From NCBI RefSeq assembly GCF_014642075.1, contig NZ_BMIK01000004.1:124001-188000 (forward strand): a DNA stretch of 64,000 nt, in the 5' to 3' direction. The number at the start of each line of letters is the position of its first letter. Positions within the stretch are counted from its first letter, which is position 1. Under the pieces are notes generated by a model. That model saw nothing but the letters and a program-made list of their open reading frames with translations. It was not told the origin of the DNA and did not search any database. The position numbers were made by a program, and so were the translations under genes. Shown one piece after another: positions 51,835 to 60,645 of the stretch. The DNA is from Parapedobacter defluvii (GTDB lineage: Bacteria > Bacteroidota > Bacteroidia > Sphingobacteriales > Sphingobacteriaceae).

Positions 51835-53223
51835 TTAGTACGTTGTAATTTCGCCGAAGTACGTCCAGGCACCATTTCCCCAGTTAGATACGACTTCCAC
51901 TTTCAGGTATCGGCCCGCTTGCTGGTCAGTCGTCTTGTAATCCAGTTCTGTCGAGTAGTCATTCGACATTTCCGAGAGGTCGAGTATCGTCGTCCAGTTT
52001 GTATTGTCTTCGCTGACGGAGAAGATCACGTGTTTGGGTTCCATCCCGTGGTCATCCTGTCGGTTCCATATCAGGAATCCCTTGATGGCTGGCCTCACCT
52101 TCTTCATGTCGACGATAAACCACTGCGGCATTCCGTTCTTGCTGCCATCGAAAGGTTCACTGTGCCAAGTGGTGCTTTTGTTGCCGTCAAAAATTTTATT
52201 TACTCCCCAATCCGCGTTCCATTCCGATTTATAGTCGACCACTTCCCAAGTACTCTTTTCCCAATCATACTCGCCGGTTGGTTTCGTTCCGGCCCAGGTG
52301 GATACGTCGGCCACGTACGTATAGGGTGCGTCGGCCCAGTTCGACAGTACGGTTACCTTAAAGTATTTGGCGACGACCTTTTGTGGCAGTTCCAATACCT
52401 GCATGGTGCGTGAAGCCGGTAATTCCGGTACATCCAGCACTTCCGTCCAATTGGTTCCGTCCATACTGGTTTCGAATTTTACATGCTTCGGAAGCGCATG
52501 TTGATCGGGATCCTGCCGGTTGATCCATGAGAATCCTTCGATGAGCTTGTATCCGTTCATGTTGATCGCGAACCACTGGGGCATTCCGGTCAACGCACTG
52601 TGCCAATAGGAATTCCGGTTTCCGTCGTACACGCTTTCAACTTCGTACCCTTCCTGCCATACGGATGAAGAGCCATGGGCCGTCCATAAATTCTCGAGCG
52701 CTAGCAGCTCTACATCCCCTTTTATGACGAGATAGACCGTTTTAAACGCTTCGTTGACAGGGATTTTATCTCCCGTAGCAGATTGAATGGTAACCGGAAG
52801 TAGGTAATCGTGTGCAAAGTCTACTAATGACGGTTGAACGGTTACCGTCACGACATCGGATATCCGGTCGCCGTCCGGAATAGCAATCGAGTTTTTGTCA
52901 AGAGACCAGGATCCGTCGGGCAGCGGCAAATAACTGGTATTGTTCTCCGTGTTATAACGATCTACCAAAGCGTTGTCTACCGCAAGATTCACGGTGATTT
53001 CACCCTGATTGTAATTGGTAGTGCCGCCGTAAGAGACCGACAGCGGATAGGTAAATGGATCGTCGAGGCTGATGGTCTGTTCTATCGGACCGTCTGCTGC
53101 TCCCGACAGCGACAGGAACATAAACCTTTCCAGCTCGATTGATTCTGCGTAAGGATCACTACAGGAATTAAGAATGAGAACCCCGCACAGTATGCTGAAC
53201 GCTAATTTTATAATATGTTTCAT
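51835..53223 (-). CDS. DUF1735 lipoprotein with two discoidin-like domains
   Basis: A 462-residue lipoprotein with lipobox LILNSC near residue 20. Residues about 25-170 match DUF1735 (BT_3987-type N-terminal domain: EITVNLAVDNALVDRYNTEN). Two F5/8 type C-like domains follow, about 175-315 and 320-460, each with an MPQWF(A/I)-type strand and a WxxILDLxE/WxEVLDxPE segment (for example GMPQWFAINMNGYKLIEGFS and GMPQWFIVDMKKVRPAIKGF). Proteins of this make-up sit in PULs as surface glycan-binding proteins. The ATG at 53223 is chosen; the frame runs to 53289 across the hairpin region. Confidence 0.85.
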   Translation of the reverse strand: MKHIIKLAFSILCGVLILNSCSDPYAESIELERFMFLSLSGAADGPIEQTISLDDPFTYPLSVSYGGTTNYNQGEITVNLAVDNALVDRYNTENNTSYLPLPDGSWSLDKNSIAIPDGDRISDVVTVTVQPSLVDFAHDYLLPVTIQSATGDKIPVNEAFKTVYLVIKGDVELLALENLWTAHGSSSVWQEGYEVESVYDGNRNSYWHSALTGMPQWFAINMNGYKLIEGFSWINRQDPDQHALPKHVKFETSMDGTNWTEVLDVPELPASRTMQVLELPQKVVAKYFKVTVLSNWADAPYTYVADVSTWAGTKPTGEYDWEKSTWEVVDYKSEWNADWGVNKIFDGNKSTTWHSEPFDGSKNGMPQWFIVDMKKVRPAIKGFLIWNRQDDHGMEPKHVIFSVSEDNTNWTTILDLSEMSNDYSTELDYKTTDQQAGRYLKVEVVSNWGNGAWTYFGEITTY

Positions 53224-53263
53224 TCGAAAATAATTTGTTTTTAACTGCCTCATGGAACCTTTG

Positions 53264-53312
53264 ATGATTAAAATAACCATTAAGCACATAGCGTAATGGT
53301 TATTTTAATCAT
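53264..53312 (-). terminator. Perfect 19-bp inverted repeat after a susD gene in PUL C
   Basis: Two perfect 19-base arms (53264-53282, 53294-53312) with an 11-base loop lie between the SusD stop (53347) and the DUF1735 start (53223). The stem is AT-rich and no T-run follows, so it may be an RNA stabiliser or attenuator between transporter and downstream genes as much as a terminator. Confidence 0.7.
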
Positions 53313-53346
53313 GTCGGGTTCATACACTCATTTCCTTTTGATGTGA

Positions 53347-55566
53347 TTAATTCCAACCCGGATTTTGCCAGTTGGTACCGGTATGGCTCTGCATTTTATT
53401 GATTTCTCCCTGCGGGATGGGGTAGAGATAGAGTTTTTCCTTGAAGGATTCGCGCGCAAACCCGATCCGTTCGTAGGTAAAGGAATCGCCTACTTTGGTG
53501 ATTCTCATTCCCGTGACGTAATGCTCTACATCCTCCATAATTTTCCAGCGGCGCACATCAAAATAACGATGGCCCTCGTAAGCAAGTTCAACCCGGCGTT
53601 CGTTGCGGTAGCGTTTCTCGAATTCATCTTTCGACAATCCGGCGGGCAGGTCGGGCATATTCACCCTCCGGCGGATGGCGTTGACCGCGTCGCGTGCGCT
53701 CATGGACATCCCATTTCCGATGTTGACGGCAGCATCCGGGTTGCCGGTTGACTGATATGCAGCTTCCGCGAAGTTAAGATACATTTCTGCAAGACGGAAC
53801 ATGCGGATTTCACCGTCGGCGTCGTTGTCACGCCCCGATTTCCAGTTGTTGTACTTCCTCAGGTAGTAACCGGTATGGGTGGCGCGGCGGTCGGTAGAAG
53901 AGATGGCATCTTTCCCACCGACATAGCTTTGAACGGGGTCTGCGGGAGTTGTCTCGACCCGTACGTTAATTTCCATATCTTTCACGTAAACGATACTTCC
54001 TTCGTCCGCACCGACGTCGAACCGCAAGGAGTGGTCAGCAGCCCCCCATTTCCACCAGCTCTCGCTCCTGTAGGGAGTCAAATCCAATTCGAAGTCTATC
54101 CATTCGTCCGATTTGTGAAGAACCACGTTTTCCGGGGTTGACTGTCCTCCGGCGGCGCCGGGAGACTGGAAAAAGAACTGTGCATTGGTAATCTCTTTGT
54201 TGCTTTTGTATTTGAATTTAAGCAAGATCGAACCCGAAGAAGCGTCGATGTTGGTACCCAGGGTGGTGGTCGGCGCAAAAGGGTCGCCGCCGAGGGTTTC
54301 GATGCGAAATGCACCGTCTTCTTCCGTGATGGAGATGTTATTTCCGGAGAGCGTCATTTCGAGCGGATAATGGTCATCCCTTGCAAGTCCGCCCGATGTG
54401 CCCAAATCCCGTCTTGCGCCATTGAAATAAACGGTTGCGTAGAAACGGGGATCCCTTCCCTCATAGGGGTTTTCCGGATCATAACCCGATGCGGTGTTAA
54501 TAATGGGTTGCAGGTGCTGGGGATCGGAATAGCCGCTGATCGGAGGCAGCCCGGTAGCCTGCATCTCATAACTATCCACCAGCTCCTGTGTAGGGCTAGC
54601 TCCTGCCGAACTTTGCCCAGGGGTGGAGGGCATACCGTGGCTTCCCCAGACATTTACTTTCGGTCCACCGTAAATGGTTTCCTTGTCGCGTGCGCGCTGC
54701 TCATCGTGCTGCGTAATAAAATAGAGTTCATAGGTGTTTTGAGCAATCGTCTGGTCCGGAACCTCCGTCCAAAGCTGATAACCATTCGCCAAAAGATTTG
54801 ACAGCGCATTGCCGGTAATTTCTGCGGCATTGTTCCATGAATAGGTGCCATCGGCAAACAGCGGACTGGCGGCGTAAAGTATCGCCTCTGAGCGGATGGC
54901 CTGCACCACCGCCCGGTTCATAATCCAGTTTTCGCCGACACGCACCGTCCAGGAGAAGCCTAACGATGATTCGGGTGCGCTCATCGCTGCATCGCAATCA
55001 GCAAGTATTTGGTTGACAACGGCTGATACCGGTGAACGGCCATCTTGGCTGAAGTCGTGGTCAATCTCGTAAGATTCGGTGATCAATGGAACTGAACCGT
55101 AGCGTTTGATCAACTGTAGGTAATAGAGCGCCCGTAGCGTATGAGCCTGTGCTTTCCAGGAAGTAATCTCATCCTCAAGCGACGCCAGGTCTTCGGCCGA
55201 AACACCTTCAATCCTTTTCAGAAAGATATTGCAGTTGCGGATGGATTGGTAGATTGCGCTCCAGGGCTGTCCGTCTACGTTGGTGTAATTAGCCGCTGAA
55301 TACGCATCGGCATACCATAGGGAAGGGAGTGACCCCTGGAAAACCCGTTCTGAACTTTGCGCTTCGTCGGTAAGCGCCGAACGGTTGATATCGGGAAAAA
55401 TCCGGGTATTGTAGCACGCATTCAGATATCCCCTTACGCCGTTCTTGGTTTTGAATAGTTCGTCGAGCGAGGAGCGCCCATCATACTCAAGTTCCAGCAG
55501 GTTGTTGCAGGAAGGAGCAAAACACGCGGCTAACCCAATTATTAAGAAGACAATATATTTTTTCAT
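53347..55566 (-). CDS. SusD/RagB-family lipoprotein with inserted beta domain (PUL C)
   Basis: A 739-residue SusD protein, over 100 residues longer than its relatives here. Lipobox AACFAPSC at residue 20; N-terminal region with YQSIRNCNIFLKRIEGV and HTLRALYYLQLIKRYGSVPL; C-terminal region with NERRVELAYEGHRYFDVRRW and the NWQNPGWN end. Between RDPRFYATVYFNGARR (about residue 371) and THTGYYLRKY (about 563) lies an extra stretch (about 398-542) with a beta-sandwich look (SGSILLKFKYKSNKEITNAQ, EWIDFELDLTPYRSESWW). The other SusD of this locus has only about 50 residues there. Partner of the SusC 11 bp upstream. Confidence 0.92.
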   Translation of the reverse strand: MKKYIVFLIIGLAACFAPSCNNLLELEYDGRSSLDELFKTKNGVRGYLNACYNTRIFPDINRSALTDEAQSSERVFQGSLPSLWYADAYSAANYTNVDGQPWSAIYQSIRNCNIFLKRIEGVSAEDLASLEDEITSWKAQAHTLRALYYLQLIKRYGSVPLITESYEIDHDFSQDGRSPVSAVVNQILADCDAAMSAPESSLGFSWTVRVGENWIMNRAVVQAIRSEAILYAASPLFADGTYSWNNAAEITGNALSNLLANGYQLWTEVPDQTIAQNTYELYFITQHDEQRARDKETIYGGPKVNVWGSHGMPSTPGQSSAGASPTQELVDSYEMQATGLPPISGYSDPQHLQPIINTASGYDPENPYEGRDPRFYATVYFNGARRDLGTSGGLARDDHYPLEMTLSGNNISITEEDGAFRIETLGGDPFAPTTTLGTNIDASSGSILLKFKYKSNKEITNAQFFFQSPGAAGGQSTPENVVLHKSDEWIDFELDLTPYRSESWWKWGAADHSLRFDVGADEGSIVYVKDMEINVRVETTPADPVQSYVGGKDAISSTDRRATHTGYYLRKYNNWKSGRDNDADGEIRMFRLAEMYLNFAEAAYQSTGNPDAAVNIGNGMSMSARDAVNAIRRRVNMPDLPAGLSKDEFEKRYRNERRVELAYEGHRYFDVRRWKIMEDVEHYVTGMRITKVGDSFTYERIGFARESFKEKLYLYPIPQGEINKMQSHTGTNWQNPGWN

Positions 55567-55577
55567 CTGATTAAATT

Positions 55578-58500
55578 TTAAAATTTAATACTTAATCCCA
55601 CGTTGTACAAACGATATACGGGAATCCCTTCGATACCTCCGTCATAATGACCTTCCGGCCCATAAATGTCATGGTCCAGTTTATCCCAGGTGAATAGGTT
55701 TTGTCCACTCAGATAGAACCTTATGCCATTGTAAGCCTTGAACGTATACCCTAATTCCAGGTTTTTTAACCGCAGATAGGATTTATCTTCGAGGAAGAAA
55801 TTACTGGCTTCATGGTTGGAATTCTTCTTGGCAGACAATGCAGGATACGTAATGTTCTCTCCATTGGCATACCGTTCAGGTGTCCAAGCGGTTTTGTGCC
55901 ATTCGGAATACATGCCTTCGAAGTTATATTCTACCCGGCTATTGGACATGTCGATTGTCCAATAATCGGCGATTCCCTGGAAAAGAAAATTCAGGTCAAA
56001 GCTCTTGTACTTGAATCCACCATGGAACGCATAGAAGAAGTTTGGTAAGGCACCTTTTCCGAGGGGTACTTTGTCTTTGTCATTGATTTTACCGTCGGCA
56101 TTGAGGTCATAGTATTTCAGGTAACCGGGTCTTGGCGTACCGATCTCGTAGACCAACCCACTGTTGTCAATCTCTTCCTGGCTATTGAAATATCCGTTGC
56201 CATTATGGTCGTCGACCCGATAACCCCATTGCTGTCCGATCGGATATCCTTCCTGACGGATGCGGTAGGCGAAGTCTTCTGCCCGTTCGCTTTCGTCCCA
56301 GAAAATGACTTTATTTTTGTTGTAAGCCAACCATCCGCCGAAAGACAGCGTTAGGTCACGGGTAAGGTCTCTTGTGAAATCGAGCGCTACCTCGTACCCC
56401 TTGTTTTCGAAAACACCCACATTGGTGCTTGGATAATTTCCAAGCGCGACTCCCTGATACTCCGGTGTTCTGGACGTAGCGCTGGTGACGCCGTTCTCTG
56501 TCCGCTCATTATACATGTCAACCGATAACGTTAGGTTGTTCAACAGGGAGAGGTCGATTCCAAGGTTCTTTTTGGTAATTATTTCCGGATCGAGGAGGGG
56601 ATTGGCAACCTGGCCTTCGTTTACGTTATGGCCGCCCAGGAATCCCAATCCACCACCGGTTAATGTGACGTTGTCGAGGTAGACGTACCTGCCTACTCCC
56701 CGGTCGTTACCTGCTTTACCCCACGAACCGCGGAATTTTAAGTACGTTAAGATGGGGTTCTCTTTTAAAAACGACTCATTGGAGGCCACCCAACCAGCGG
56801 ATACAGCCGGAAAGGCGGTGAAACGGTTCTGGCGGGAATATTGTTCCGAGCCGGAGTAGCCGAGATCGAATTTAACCAAATACCGGTCGTCAAATCCATA
56901 GCCCACACTCACGCCGGAATTTAACCGTTTGTAAGGTAATCCTCCTCCCGCTTTGTTGAGGTGCTGATAAAAACTGTAAGCCATAGCGGTTACATCGTGT
57001 ACATCTTTGAATCTCCGGTGATAATTCAAGACACCTTTATAGTTCAGATTATAATAAAAACTCGTACTGCTTCTGTACTGCAACGGGCTATTGACCTGTG
57101 TCCGTATCTTTTCAAATTCCAACTCGGAATAATCTTTGGTACGCACCCATTCTTCATAAGTACGGTTGGCGAATAATCCTTTGACCGCGTTTGTTTGGTA
57201 GCCGTAGCTACCGCTCAGGCTTAACCCCGGCGTCACAAAGCTCAGGTCGAGTTTGGGCGCAAACTGTGCATAGATATTGGTGACGGTATACTGGTCATAC
57301 CCAAGGCGGTTGATGACGGCCCATGAGGTAATCGGTTCCGTTTCCGTAACAACCACTTCACCCCCGGAGATATCACCCGTTTCGGGATCTTGTACCAACG
57401 GCGTGGTCGGACCGTAATTATAGGGCGGTAAGGTGAAAAAGCGATACCATATCCGTTTAGCAAACCCATCCCAACTGCCTCCGTAGGTCATTTCCACCGC
57501 ATGGCCGCCCGGCGTTCTTTCCCGCTTGATGTTTCCACTAAGATTCACCCCGATAGAAAGATATTTGTTTAGGTTCACATCCACGTTTGATCGGATGTTG
57601 GCCCATACAAAACTGTTGTTTGGGTTATAATCGGTGGTTGTCGGATCTACCTTCCACATACCATCCTGATGCAATACATTCACGTTGGTATAAAAAACGG
57701 CTTTATCCCCGCCACCTGTAAGATTAACATTCACCCTATTCATATGGGTGATGTCTTTGGCGTTCATTGCTCTCCAGTTATTGTCGGGGAAATATTCCCT
57801 GTCTTCGCCCGCGGCGAATCCCTCTTCTGCAACTTGGCTGAAATAGGAGTACATTCCGTTGCCATCGTTATAACCTGCCTGGTTACGTAGCCGCACGAAA
57901 TCGGCCGAGCTGATGTGGGGTGGGGTTGTCGTACGTTGTTCAAACGTATGGTTAACTTCAGCCTCTATCTTAAGCGGTTGCTTTACGCCGCGCTTGGTCG
58001 TGATGACAATCACACCATTCGCTCCATGAATCCCGTACAATGCCTGGGAGGAGGCATCTTTCAATACGTTGATGGACTCGACCTCGTGGGCAGTGATGTA
58101 TTCAAAAAGTTCATTGGCATTGTAATCATATGGGAAACCATCGATGACAACCATAGCTGTGCCGCCGTTGGGAGAGGAATAGCCCCTCACCCAAAGTTCG
58201 GTGTTGGTCCGTGCCGGCTCCGAGTAGGTTTCGCGGGTAAACAATCCCGGTAAACGCCCGGCGAGCGACATGGAGAGGTTTCCAACGGGCGAACGACGTA
58301 ATTGGTCGCTCGTTACGCTCACCGTCGCATCAGTCACCTCTCTCTTCGGTTGGGTATAATTTCCGAAGTACACTTTCTCGTCCAAGTCGTACGTTTCGGC
58401 ACGTTTTAGGGTCACATTCAGTGTCCCTTCGGTAACTTCATGTGTTTGCGAAACGTATCCGCGCAATGAGAAGGCCAAGTACGTGCTGCCATCATCGATT

Positions 58501-58688
58501 TCCAAATCATAATTACCGTCTTTGTCGGTCGCGGCAACATTTTTGCCATTCGCTGAGGCGACGATTACCCCCTGCAGTATCGAGCCATATTCATCTTTGA
58601 CAGTCCCGCTGACCTGCGCGTGAAGGAACCCCACCCACAAAAACAACGAAACCAATGAAAATATAGCTTTATTTGTTGAATTATTCAT
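55578..58688 (-). CDS. SusC/RagA TonB-linked transporter (PUL C, second pair)
   Basis: A 1036-residue SusC protein: signal peptide (about 1-24), carboxypeptidase-regulatory domain (about 25-105: VSGTVKDEYGSILQGVIVAS), plug (about 115-220, with NVLKDASSQALYGIHGANGV), barrel to the end (YRLYNVGLSIKF). The usual TonB-box segment is less regular here (DEKVYFGNYTQPKREV). No STN domain. The ATG at 58688 is chosen; the frame runs to a TTG at 58715. It follows the first SusD of the locus by 32 bp and is paired with the 739-residue SusD. Confidence 0.93.
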   Translation of the reverse strand: MNNSTNKAIFSLVSLFLWVGFLHAQVSGTVKDEYGSILQGVIVASANGKNVAATDKDGNYDLEIDDGSTYLAFSLRGYVSQTHEVTEGTLNVTLKRAETYDLDEKVYFGNYTQPKREVTDATVSVTSDQLRRSPVGNLSMSLAGRLPGLFTRETYSEPARTNTELWVRGYSSPNGGTAMVVIDGFPYDYNANELFEYITAHEVESINVLKDASSQALYGIHGANGVIVITTKRGVKQPLKIEAEVNHTFEQRTTTPPHISSADFVRLRNQAGYNDGNGMYSYFSQVAEEGFAAGEDREYFPDNNWRAMNAKDITHMNRVNVNLTGGGDKAVFYTNVNVLHQDGMWKVDPTTTDYNPNNSFVWANIRSNVDVNLNKYLSIGVNLSGNIKRERTPGGHAVEMTYGGSWDGFAKRIWYRFFTLPPYNYGPTTPLVQDPETGDISGGEVVVTETEPITSWAVINRLGYDQYTVTNIYAQFAPKLDLSFVTPGLSLSGSYGYQTNAVKGLFANRTYEEWVRTKDYSELEFEKIRTQVNSPLQYRSSTSFYYNLNYKGVLNYHRRFKDVHDVTAMAYSFYQHLNKAGGGLPYKRLNSGVSVGYGFDDRYLVKFDLGYSGSEQYSRQNRFTAFPAVSAGWVASNESFLKENPILTYLKFRGSWGKAGNDRGVGRYVYLDNVTLTGGGLGFLGGHNVNEGQVANPLLDPEIITKKNLGIDLSLLNNLTLSVDMYNERTENGVTSATSRTPEYQGVALGNYPSTNVGVFENKGYEVALDFTRDLTRDLTLSFGGWLAYNKNKVIFWDESERAEDFAYRIRQEGYPIGQQWGYRVDDHNGNGYFNSQEEIDNSGLVYEIGTPRPGYLKYYDLNADGKINDKDKVPLGKGALPNFFYAFHGGFKYKSFDLNFLFQGIADYWTIDMSNSRVEYNFEGMYSEWHKTAWTPERYANGENITYPALSAKKNSNHEASNFFLEDKSYLRLKNLELGYTFKAYNGIRFYLSGQNLFTWDKLDHDIYGPEGHYDGGIEGIPVYRLYNVGLSIKF

Positions 58689-58720
58689 AAAAGAATCTCG
58701 TTTTTGAATTAACAATCAAA

Positions 58721-60616
58721 TTACCACCCCGGGTTTTGCCAGTTCTCTCCGGTCAGACCGATCATGATATTCACGTCGTCCAACGGTATGGGAAACCACA
58801 TAAATTTACGCGAGTAGCAGAGCCGCTCACGTGAAACAGGTCCTCTGGCATAAGTGTAAGTCCCGTCTGCGTTGCGGGTAATATGTGCTGCGGTAATCCA
58901 CCGGTCGGTTTTTTCGAGATCTCCGTCGGGCGTATTCCAACGACGCACATCAAAGTATCGATGTGATTCAAACGCGAGTTCCACCCGGCGTTCATTACGG
59001 ATACGGAGCAAGAGCTGATCTTTAGAAAGACCCTGCGGCAGTTCAGGCATGTTCACACGCTTACGGATCGCGTTGACCGCCTCGTAAGCGTCATTCAAGT
59101 GGCCGGCTTCTGCAGCTGCTTCTGCAAGATTCAGATAAATTTCGCCTAACCTCATCACTTTCGGAGCAGCCATGCCAACGTTCACTACTTCCTGTCCGGT
59201 ATTCGGGTGCATGAATTTCCGCAGGAAATACCCCGTACGGGTGGCTTTCCGCGTAGTTGGATGCCTGCCTGTCTGGGGCTCTCCTGTCCAGGTAGCAATC
59301 ACCCTTGTACGATAGCCTCTGCCTGCCGGATAGTTTTCAATGCTTTCGGTTGTTTCATCAAAAGGCCAGTAGGCTTTGCGCAGTGACCCGTTGTAGTAGA
59401 TGGACGCATAAAAGCGCGGATCGCGGTTTTCATATGGATTCTGCTCGTCGTATAGCGTATTGTTGGGATTAAAGTTGGGCTGGAGGTGCGTCACTTCGTC
59501 CACGTAGGGCTTCGCTAAATCAAGGATGGGCTGTCCGTCAATGGTTTCAAAACAATCCACGATTTCCTGCGATGGGCACGAACCTGATTTATATTGGTTT
59601 TGGGCGCCTACACCGTCCGTACCGAATCCGTCTTGGCCGGCATTGGTCTGATAGATCGTCTCTTTGTCGGTCGGGCTACTTTCGTAAGCCATACTGTTAG
59701 AAAAATACTCGTTGAAAAGCTTTGCCGCGTCGTTTGGCAAAAAAACATCCGGATTGTCACTCCAAGACGGGAAATTAACCTGGTCGTACAATTCATATCC
59801 GTTTGCGCTCAAGTTCGCAAGGGCTTGCTTATTGAGTTGATAAGCCTCTTCCCAATAGTCGTTTCCTTCGTTGTACAACGGGCTGGCAGCATAAAGAGAC
59901 ATCCTCGATTTGAGGCCTTCTGCTACCGCTTTGGTAAACCGGAATGCCTCGGCACCGGAAGTGATGCGCCAGGGCAATTCAGGCGTTGACAGCGCTACAT
60001 CACAATCCTCAATAATGAATTGCACCACATCGTAATAGGAGCTGCGAACCGTTTGCGAAAAATCATCTTCGTAGCCATGTGCTTCCCTTACGATAGGGAG
60101 CGCGCATCCGAAAAATTTAAGAAGTACTGAGTAATAATAAGCCCGCAGCAAATGTGCCTCAGCCTTCCATCGAGCACGGTTCGATTCATTCCGTACCGTG
60201 GCCCCGTCAATCTGTCCAAGGAACAAAGAGCATTTGCGGATGCCTTCCCACATGCGTACCCAATACTGGCCGTTGTTGCCATCGGCTCGGTCTGCATTGA
60301 AATGAGAAGCGGCAGAGACATTTCCGCTATATAATTTTCCGGAGGTAATCCATGGCTCGGCTTCCGCATCCGTATCCCAAGCCTCGTCACTCCAGTCTAC
60401 CGGCCCACGCATATGGAAGAAATACGATTTCCCTTCCCCGGGTATGTACGCATAACAGGAGTTCATATAGGCGGCGACTTTCTCATCGTCTTTAAAGACA
60501 TCCTCAAGGGAGATTTTCCCATCGGGCGCCTGGTCTAGTACATCGGAGCATCCTGTGAAAAATATAGATGCAACCAATACCAGTGTTTTTGCGATTTTAA
60601 ACATATAATCAGTCAT
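58721..60616 (-). CDS. SusD/RagB-family outer-membrane lipoprotein (PUL C, first pair)
   Basis: A 631-residue SusD protein with lipobox FFTGC near residue 23. N-terminal WEGIRKCSLFLGQIDGATVR and LLRAYYYSVLLKFFGCALPI; C-terminal RNERRVELAFESHRYFDVRR and GENWQNPGW. Both this and the other SusD of the locus share the closing segments closely, pointing to duplication of the pair. A second possible start lies four codons later (60604). It begins 29 bp after the upstream SusC gene. Confidence 0.93.
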   Translation of the reverse strand: MTDYMFKIAKTLVLVASIFFTGCSDVLDQAPDGKISLEDVFKDDEKVAAYMNSCYAYIPGEGKSYFFHMRGPVDWSDEAWDTDAEAEPWITSGKLYSGNVSAASHFNADRADGNNGQYWVRMWEGIRKCSLFLGQIDGATVRNESNRARWKAEAHLLRAYYYSVLLKFFGCALPIVREAHGYEDDFSQTVRSSYYDVVQFIIEDCDVALSTPELPWRITSGAEAFRFTKAVAEGLKSRMSLYAASPLYNEGNDYWEEAYQLNKQALANLSANGYELYDQVNFPSWSDNPDVFLPNDAAKLFNEYFSNSMAYESSPTDKETIYQTNAGQDGFGTDGVGAQNQYKSGSCPSQEIVDCFETIDGQPILDLAKPYVDEVTHLQPNFNPNNTLYDEQNPYENRDPRFYASIYYNGSLRKAYWPFDETTESIENYPAGRGYRTRVIATWTGEPQTGRHPTTRKATRTGYFLRKFMHPNTGQEVVNVGMAAPKVMRLGEIYLNLAEAAAEAGHLNDAYEAVNAIRKRVNMPELPQGLSKDQLLLRIRNERRVELAFESHRYFDVRRWNTPDGDLEKTDRWITAAHITRNADGTYTYARGPVSRERLCYSRKFMWFPIPLDDVNIMIGLTGENWQNPGW

Positions 60617-60645
60617 AGTAATATCGTTTTACAGTGTTGGTATGA

